Source of the DNA: an uncultured Phycisphaerales bacterium
GTDB taxonomy: Bacteria; Planctomycetota; Phycisphaerae; Phycisphaerales; UBA1924
NCBI GenBank assembly: GCA_937871415.1
Contig: CALMQD010000027.1
Coordinates: 1 to 6,240 of the forward strand
DNA: 6,240 bases
Direction of reading: 5' to 3'
Shown here: positions 1-4,602 of the stretch, one piece after another
Layout: each line of letters begins with the position of its first letter
How positions within the stretch are numbered: the stretch's first letter is position 1
Program-made: the position numbers and the translations under genes
The notes under the pieces: generated by a model
Told to the model about the DNA's origin: nothing
Databases searched by the model: none
The model's input: only the letters and a program-made list of their open reading frames with translations

Positions 1-59
1 CCCCCCGCCCCCCCTCCCCCCTCTCCCGCCCCTCCCGCCCCTCCCGCCCCTCCCCCCGC
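1..59. repeat. C-rich low-complexity tract with 9-bp tandem repeat (G-rich on the minus strand)
   Basis: This stretch is almost entirely C with scattered T and G. Positions 24-50 are three perfect tandem copies of TCCCGCCCC, and a fourth, degraded copy follows at 51-59. Read on the minus strand, which is the coding strand of the adjacent operon, it becomes repeated GGGGCGGGA: runs of three or four G separated by single bases, the classic form of a G-quadruplex-capable sequence. It begins about 30 bases after the stop codon of the GldG-like gene, so it would lie in the 3' untranslated part of the operon transcript. No gene is visible in 1-89, and no ordinary hairpin-plus-T-tract terminator is seen. 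Confidence 0.85.
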
Positions 60-89
60 TCCGCGCGCCATCCGTCCCCCGCTCCGAAC

Positions 90-2342
90 TCAGCCCCGGA
101 CGACGCGCCAGAGCGCGCCCAGGATCAGCACGGCCAGCGGCAGGCCGGCCACAAGGGCCCAGCGCAGGGTCGTCAGCGTCGTCGGCGAGAGCGCCGGGAT
201 GAGCGGCGCGGTCTGGGCGTCGGCCGAGCGCGCGATCAGGTCTTCCTGGTGCGCCAGCCAGTACACCGACGCTTCCAGCAGTTCGAGGTTTCCGGGGTTG
301 CGCGGCACCGGCTGGTTGTCGACCACCGCGCCCACCTGGGTGAACTCGTCGAAGAACCAGCCGTTGGACGAAACGACGATCAGGCGTGAGCCCGCGGCGG
401 CGCTCCCGGGCGCACCGGCTGCGGCCGCCGCCGGGTTGCGTTCGACGGCCACCGCCACCAGCCACGGGCCGTTCGTGTCGTCGCGCACGCTCGAGGGGTC
501 GGGCTGGACGACGAACCGGCGCTGGTTCGCGGGGATCTGGCGGAAACCGATCCAGTCGGACTCTCCCCAGGTGTTCGGGTCGGCGGGCACGTTCAGGAGC
601 GGGTTGATCCGCAGGCCGCGCGACTCGGCGTCGGGCTCGATGAAGATCGGCATCGCCCAGGTGAGGAAGGTGCGGAGCGACTGGACCGCTTCCGCGACGG
701 GGTGCCCGGGCTCGGATCGCATGAGGTACAGGTCGGGGGTGACGGCGCGCTCGCGTCCGACGCCCTCGGCGTGAAGGATCGGGTGCGCGGTATCGACGCG
801 CAGGCCCATCGCGCCGAGGTAGTCGACCATCGGGTCCTTCTGCCCGATCGCGGGCAGGTTCGACGGGTTGAGCGAGAGCAGCACGGGCTTGCCGGACTGG
901 ATGAGCCCGGCGACCACCGCGGCGAGTTTGTTGCTGCGGAGCGCGTTGTCCTGACTCGACATCGGGTTGATCGGCACCACGACGTAGACGACCGGGCGCT
1001 GGTGCGCGGGGTCGATCGCATTGAGCGCCGCCGACTGCTCCTCATCGGCGGCCAGCCACTCGACCACGTCCATGCCGCGCAGGTTCAGACGGCTGACCAT
1101 CGCCCGGAGCAGGCCGAACCCGGGCCCCAAGCGTCCGGCGGGAGTCGCGGCGTGCACGATGCAGACGATCGGGGCCTTCGTCGCGTTGAGCGAGGCGATC
1201 GCGCTTGCCAGCAGTTCCTCCGCACGGTACCGGCGGTCGGGACGGACCGTGCCTTCGAGTTCCGGCATCCGCGGCGGCAGGAGCGTCGCCAGGTCGAGCG
1301 CCACGACGCCGCGGAGTTTGTCCTTCTCGCCCGACCCGCCCCGGGCTTCGGGGGGGCCGACAACCAGGGCCGCGGAGGATTGCGTCAGCACCCGCGCGGC
1401 CTCGTCAAGGGGCGTGCGCGGCAACTGGTCGATGTCGAGCGCGAGGCGGGCGAGCCGATCCCGCACCTTGCCGGCGGCTTCGGCCAGCGGCCGGGCGCGC
1501 TGACGCAGGTCTTCGGGCACCGATTTGCTGGTCGAGTTCGCGATCGACGTGAGGCCGTCGGCGATCTGCTCGAACTGCCTCTGCGCATCAGCGACAGGCT
1601 TGCGCAGCACGCTCGCGGCCTCGTCGAAGGGTGCGATCGGCGTCTGGCCGATGCGCTGGGCGGCGAGCTTCTGGCTCGCGTCGGCGGCCTCGGTGATGTC
1701 TCTGGCGCCGACGCGCGCCACGGTCGCCGAGTCGTTGAGGAATCGCTTGAGCGCCGACGCGTTCGGGTCGCCGTTCTCGGGGATCGAATCGTGCGCGCCC
1801 TGGAGCGCTGCGCCGATCGCGTCGAGGTCCGAGGGCCCGGGTTTGTCACCTTGTGCGCCGGCGGAGGCGAGCGCCCGGGCCGCGTTCTGGGCGGCGAGGA
1901 GGCCCGCCGCGCCCTTGTCGAGATCGGCCCTGTAGCGGTCGATGAGGCGTGCGAGCGCCTCGTCGAGCTGCCTGACGCCGCGCGCCGAAGCGACGTCGAT
2001 GAGCGAGACGCGGATGTGGCGCGATCGGCGGGCGAAGGCGTCGAGCACGACCGTGGCCTGGTCCAGGGCCTTGGGGTCGACCGCCGCGGCGTTGGTGGTG
2101 ATGAGGATCTCGTGATCGCCGGTCAGACCGTCGAGCACGCGCCGGGTGCGGTCGGAGAGTTCGTGCTCGCGCGTCGCCGTCACGTCGACGCGGTAGGCGT
2201 AGCGCGACGCGAGCACGGAGCCGAACACGCAGACCGCGCTGACGGCGACCATGAGGACCGCGGTCTGCGCGAGATAGCGCAGGCGACGTGCGCCGGCGGA
2301 ACCCGACGGGGCGGCGACGGGCTTGGTGCGCGTGGGTGCCAT
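90..2342 (-). CDS. GldG-like membrane-anchored auxiliary protein of an ABC-2 transporter, with long helical insertion
   Basis: This 750-residue protein is probably the non-ATPase, non-permease partner of the ABC complex encoded just upstream. Residues 24-46 form an N-terminal membrane segment. The family-typical stretch YRVDVTATREHELSDRTRRVL follows at 50-70, then a beta-strand region to about 117. Residues 118-325 are an Ala-, Arg- and Asp-rich helical insertion. Residues 390-500 look like the core ABC-auxiliary (GldG/IFT52-like) fold, with strands such as APIVCIVHA and VVYVVVPINP. A family-like segment follows at 684-703 (GNLELLEASVYWLAHQEDLI), and a second membrane segment at 726-748 ends the protein. 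Residues 636-652 are a low-complexity Ala/Gly linker. GldG proteins are usually, from memory, 500-600 residues, so this one is long because of the insertion. The ATG at 2342 has a strong ribosome binding site 9 nt upstream and lies 3 nt after the permease stop. The family assignment is by motif and context; the substrate is unknown. Confidence 0.85.
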   Translation of the reverse strand: MAPTRTKPVAAPSGSAGARRLRYLAQTAVLMVAVSAVCVFGSVLASRYAYRVDVTATREHELSDRTRRVLDGLTGDHEILITTNAAAVDPKALDQATVVLDAFARRSRHIRVSLIDVASARGVRQLDEALARLIDRYRADLDKGAAGLLAAQNAARALASAGAQGDKPGPSDLDAIGAALQGAHDSIPENGDPNASALKRFLNDSATVARVGARDITEAADASQKLAAQRIGQTPIAPFDEAASVLRKPVADAQRQFEQIADGLTSIANSTSKSVPEDLRQRARPLAEAAGKVRDRLARLALDIDQLPRTPLDEAARVLTQSSAALVVGPPEARGGSGEKDKLRGVVALDLATLLPPRMPELEGTVRPDRRYRAEELLASAIASLNATKAPIVCIVHAATPAGRLGPGFGLLRAMVSRLNLRGMDVVEWLAADEEQSAALNAIDPAHQRPVVYVVVPINPMSSQDNALRSNKLAAVVAGLIQSGKPVLLSLNPSNLPAIGQKDPMVDYLGAMGLRVDTAHPILHAEGVGRERAVTPDLYLMRSEPGHPVAEAVQSLRTFLTWAMPIFIEPDAESRGLRINPLLNVPADPNTWGESDWIGFRQIPANQRRFVVQPDPSSVRDDTNGPWLVAVAVERNPAAAAAGAPGSAAAGSRLIVVSSNGWFFDEFTQVGAVVDNQPVPRNPGNLELLEASVYWLAHQEDLIARSADAQTAPLIPALSPTTLTTLRWALVAGLPLAVLILGALWRVVRG

Positions 2343-2345
2343 GCG

Positions 2346-3062
2346 TCAGCGCCACCTCCGGCTCTGCAGGATGACCGCGGCCAGCACCAGGAACCACAGG
2401 CTCGCCAGCAGGAAGAACGCGACGTGGGCGGTGTCGATGAGGCCCGAGGCAAAGTAGGGGATGCGCTGCGACGGCGAGGCCTGCAGCAGGATCTCGTCGA
2501 AGGGGCTCGGAAGGCTCGGCGCCGCCTGGCGCGGGCCGACGTCCAGGATGAGCAGCGCGAAGAGCGTGCCGAGAAACGCCAGCGTCTGCGACGAGGTCAG
2601 CACCGAGACGAGGGTGCCCACCGACAGGTAGAGCATGCCCAGGAGCAGGAGCCCCAGGTAGCCGGAGAGGATCGGCCCGAAGTCCGGTCGCGACAGCGAG
2701 TCGAGGATGAGCACGTAGACCGCGCTCGGGATGAGCATCGTGATCAGGAAGAGCACGGCGGCGATGTACTTCGCCGCGACGATGCTCCCTTCCCGCACGG
2801 GCGCGGTCAGCAGCGGCTCGATCGTTCCGGTGCGGAGTTCCTCGGCGAACAGTCGCATCGAGACCGCCGGGGCGATGAAGAGCAGCAGCGCCAGCCATCC
2901 CGCGAAAAAGTCGCGCATGCTCGCCGCCTCGCCCGGAACAAGCGTGCGCCCGACGAACAGCACCGATGACAGGCACAGGAACAGCGCCAGCACGACCCAG
3001 CCCAGCGGCGTGCGGAAGAACGAGGAGAACTCGCGGCTGGTGAGGGCCCAGAGTCGGGTCAT
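2346..3062 (-). CDS. ABC-2 type transporter permease, GldF-like
   Basis: This 238-residue integral membrane protein should form the transmembrane channel of an ABC-2 exporter, probably as a dimer driven by the upstream ATPase. It starts with a short cytoplasmic stretch MTRLWALTSREFSSFFRTP, typical of the family. About six hydrophobic segments follow, near residues 20-38, 52-72, 98-120, 130-152, 159-176 and 211-232. Between the second and third is the conserved cytoplasmic motif EELRTGTIEPLLTAPV (74-89), a hallmark of GldF/NosY-like ABC-2 permeases, thought to contact the nucleotide-binding subunit. The length fits the family (about 240 residues). Its ATG overlaps the ATPase stop codon as ATGA, and the GldG-like gene follows 3 nt after its stop, so the three are almost certainly co-expressed. 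NosY-type permeases are an alternative, but the GldG-like neighbour favours the GldF group. Confidence 0.93.
   Translation of the reverse strand: MTRLWALTSREFSSFFRTPLGWVVLALFLCLSSVLFVGRTLVPGEAASMRDFFAGWLALLLFIAPAVSMRLFAEELRTGTIEPLLTAPVREGSIVAAKYIAAVLFLITMLIPSAVYVLILDSLSRPDFGPILSGYLGLLLLGMLYLSVGTLVSVLTSSQTLAFLGTLFALLILDVGPRQAAPSLPSPFDEILLQASPSQRIPYFASGLIDTAHVAFFLLASLWFLVLAAVILQSRRWR
2352..2359 (-). promoter_or_regulatory. Shine-Dalgarno of the GldG-like gene
   Basis: The minus strand reads GGAGGTGG here, a near-ideal anti-16S match, 9 nt before the ATG at 2342. It lies inside the last codons of the permease gene. It supports this start codon and shows that the gene has its own translation initiation signal within the operon. 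Confidence 0.85.
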
Positions 3063-4192
3063 CGCGCCGGCGCTCCTTCCTCGTCCGGCTGTTCGCCGGG
3101 CGCCGCGGCCAGGGGGCCGGCCCCGTTCGTGTCCGACGGGTGCTCATCGGCTTCGATGATCGACGTGAAGAGTTGCTCGAGGGTCGGCATCTCGCGTCGC
3201 AGGTCGCGGCAGAGGATCAGGCCCCGTGCGAGCGCGCGGGCGATCGGCTCGCGGAGGTCTGCGAACCCCGGGAGCGGCGTGATGGTGAGCCGGAACCAGT
3301 GGGACGCGCCGTGGGCGTCGGCCGTTGCTGCGCGGGGCAGGCCCGCCCCGCTCGCTTCTTTCATCGTGTCGAGGCGGACGGAGGCGACGCCGGGGATCGC
3401 GCGGAGATTGCTCATGACGCGGGCGATTTCGCCGCCCCAGCCGCCGGCCTCTCCCGCGCCCGAGATCGAGACGGAGCGCGCATCGGCCAGGACCTCCACG
3501 CTGTGCACCGGCGGCACCCGCCTTTCCAGGTCGGCCAGGAGCATGCTCGGGGTTCCATCGGCCCGCAGGCGTCCGCGTGCGATGATGAGCACGCGATCGC
3601 ACGTGCGCTCCACCTCGGGCAGGATGTGCGACGAGACGAGCACGCACCGGTCCTTGGCGAGGTCGCGGATGAGCTTGCGCGTCTCGTAGATCTGCGTCGG
3701 GTCCAAGCCGCTGGAGGGCTCGTCGAGGACCAGCACGGGCGGGTTGTGCAGGAGTGCAGCGGCCAACCCCACGCGCTGCTTGTAGCCCTTGGAGAGTTGG
3801 CCGATGCGCTTACGCGCGACGTCGTTGAGCCAGCACTTGCCCAGGGCGTGGGCGATGGCCCCGCGGCGGGCGCGGGCCGGCACGCCGAACAGGCGCGCCC
3901 GGAACGTCAAGTAGTCCACCACGCGCATCTCGGGGTAGAGCGGGGTGGATTCGGGCAGATAGCCCAAGGAGCGACGGGCGTCGAGCGTCTGGCGTAGAGT
4001 GTCGAAGCCGTTGACCGAGATACGCCCTTTTGTGGGGGGCATAAACCCCGTCACCATCCGGATCGTGGTCGTCTTTCCTGCCCCGTTGGGACCGAGCAAC
4101 CCGACCACCTGGCCCTTCGGGACGTGGAACGACACATCCCGCACGGCGGGAAAGGACCCGTAGTACTTGCTGACGCCTTCGACGCGGATCAT
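3059..4192 (-). CDS. ABC transporter ATP-binding protein, GldA-like, with C-terminal extension
   Basis: This 377-residue cytoplasmic ATPase should hydrolyse ATP to power the permease encoded next to it. All key nucleotide-binding motifs are present: Walker A GPNGAGKT at 34-41, signature LSKGYKQR at 133-140, Walker B VLVLDEP at 153-159 followed by the D-loop SGLD (161-164), and the switch histidine in SSHI (H189). The usual Q-loop glutamine is replaced by glutamate in YLPE (E81), which I recall as common in this subgroup. After the core (to about 220) comes a C-terminal domain to about 348, ending in MPTLEQLFTSIIE, as in multidrug-type and GldA-type ATPases. A Pro/Glu/Ala-rich tail completes it. 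The start is the ATG at 4192, giving MIRVEGVSKYYG, the normal family beginning. The frame is open further upstream, but that extension looks non-coding. No good Shine-Dalgarno precedes it. This is the first gene of the operon. Confidence 0.95.
   Translation of the reverse strand: MIRVEGVSKYYGSFPAVRDVSFHVPKGQVVGLLGPNGAGKTTTIRMVTGFMPPTKGRISVNGFDTLRQTLDARRSLGYLPESTPLYPEMRVVDYLTFRARLFGVPARARRGAIAHALGKCWLNDVARKRIGQLSKGYKQRVGLAAALLHNPPVLVLDEPSSGLDPTQIYETRKLIRDLAKDRCVLVSSHILPEVERTCDRVLIIARGRLRADGTPSMLLADLERRVPPVHSVEVLADARSVSISGAGEAGGWGGEIARVMSNLRAIPGVASVRLDTMKEASGAGLPRAATADAHGASHWFRLTITPLPGFADLREPIARALARGLILCRDLRREMPTLEQLFTSIIEADEHPSDTNGAGPLAAAPGEQPDEEGAPAR
3073..3078 (-). promoter_or_regulatory. 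Shine-Dalgarno of the permease gene
   Basis: The minus strand reads AAGGAG, within GGAAGGAG (3073-3080), 10 nt before the permease ATG at 3062. It sits inside the last codons of the ATPase gene. Together with the ATGA overlap it supports the chosen start and allows both reinitiation and independent initiation. Confidence 0.8.
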
Positions 4193-4221
4193 CAATGACG
4201 CTCGGCGGACCGGGGAAGGGG

Positions 4222-4249
4222 CGGAAGCGGCCGGGAACTCAGGCTTCCG
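4222..4249. promoter_or_regulatory. Inverted repeat, 7-bp arms, upstream of the ATPase gene
   Basis: CGGAAGC (4222-4228) and GCTTCCG (4243-4249) are perfect inverted arms separated by 14 bases. The nearer arm is about 30 bases upstream of the ATPase ATG. It could be an mRNA hairpin in the operon leader or a protein-binding site. Arms this short can arise by chance in GC-rich DNA, so a function is only inferred. Confidence 0.3.
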
Positions 4250-4285
4250 GCAAATCGTACAAGAACGGGATCGGGTGCTTGGATT

Positions 4286-4315
4286 GAACGACGTTCGTGA
4301 GGCGTTCGTGCAACG
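4286..4315. promoter_or_regulatory. Cluster of small palindromes and a CGTTCGTG direct repeat, possible operator
   Basis: GAACG-A-CGTTC at 4286-4296 is a perfect palindrome around a single base. CGTT-N5-AACG follows at 4303-4315. The two share the word CGTTCGTG, at 4292-4299 and 4303-4310, 11 bases apart, about one helical turn. Such an arrangement would suit a dimeric repressor or activator. It lies about 95-125 bases upstream of the ATPase start and about 280-310 bases upstream of the signalling gene. The half-site resembles the GAAC/GTTC of Gram-positive-type LexA boxes, but the spacing is wrong, so no regulator is assigned. Confidence 0.35.
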
Positions 4316-4462
4316 GGAAAGCTGCGTGAGACAGGCTCGGAACGGCGCGGGTCCGGATCGTCCAAAGGTACCGCAGTTCGCGGCCGAGGGAGCGGGGGAC
4401 AATAGCCGGTTCTCGGTCTTGGTCGAGTCGGTTGCAGTTGTCAAAGCGAGCGAGACGATGTT

Positions 4463-4479
4463 ACCCCCGACGAGGGGGT
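4463..4479. promoter_or_regulatory. GC-rich hairpin, 6-bp stem and 5-base loop
   Basis: ACCCCC (4463-4468), loop GACGA, GGGGGT (4474-4479) form a perfect stem. In plus-strand RNA it could extend by two U-G pairs (4461-4462 with 4480-4481). No T tract follows on either strand, so it is not a standard intrinsic terminator. It lies about 120 bases upstream of the signalling gene start, where it could be a leader structure or a binding site. Confidence 0.4.
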
Positions 4480-4542
4480 GGTAGACTGTTGGATTGACGG
4501 AGTCTCGGGGCGCGAGTGCAACCGGCGAACCCGGCGGAACCG

Positions 4543-4602
4543 ATGGAGTGTGGAAGTCGGATGATGCACGCGGGATCAGCCGGGGTTCGGGGGGTTCCAT
4601 GA
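4543..4602 (+). other. Short upstream ORF, 19 codons, overlapping the signalling gene start by ATGA
   Basis: An ATG at 4543 opens a frame of 19 codons (MECGSRMMHAGSAGVRGVP) that ends in TGA at 4600-4602. The stop therefore overlaps the ATG of the signalling gene (4599) as ATGA, the same junction seen between the ATPase and permease genes. Two further in-frame ATGs lie at 4561 and 4564. No strong ribosome binding site is evident. It could be a leader peptide giving translational coupling, or simply chance. Confidence 0.15.

Larger units (their letters stand above)
4193..4598. other. Divergent intergenic region, 406 bp, promoters of both transcription units expected here
   Basis: No convincing gene lies in this stretch. 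It separates the minus-strand ABC operon from the plus-strand signalling gene, so it should contain both promoters. I could not identify a confident -35/-10 pair on either strand; only weak partial matches are present, for example TTGCAC and TTCAAT read on the minus strand about 90-120 bases before the ATPase start. It contains small inverted repeats at 4222-4249, 4286-4296, 4303-4315 and 4463-4479. A 9-base direct repeat, TTGGATTGA, occurs at 4279-4287 and 4489-4497; one chance occurrence of that length is not surprising. Confidence 0.7.

Noticed and set aside
702..2969. Very long plus-strand open frame (755 codons) opposite the GldG-like and permease genes
   Set aside because: It is antisense to two genes with recognisable motifs and shows only Arg/Glu/Asp/Gly-rich composition typical of antisense frames in GC-rich DNA.
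1846..3147. Minus-strand open frame of 433 codons overlapping the permease and the GldG-like gene start
   Set aside because: It is out of frame with the real genes, is Arg/Pro/His-rich and has no recognisable domain; the permease frame has clear membrane segments and family motifs.
3950..3952. Glutamate instead of glutamine in the ATPase Q-loop (YLPE, E81) as a defect
   Set aside because: As I recall, glutamate at this position is common in GldA-like and related ABC-2 ATPases, and all other catalytic motifs are intact.
4167..4484. Plus-strand open frame of 105 codons in the intergenic region
   Set aside because: It starts antisense inside the ATPase gene, has no recognisable motif and no ribosome binding site, and ends at the intergenic hairpin. 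Probably chance.
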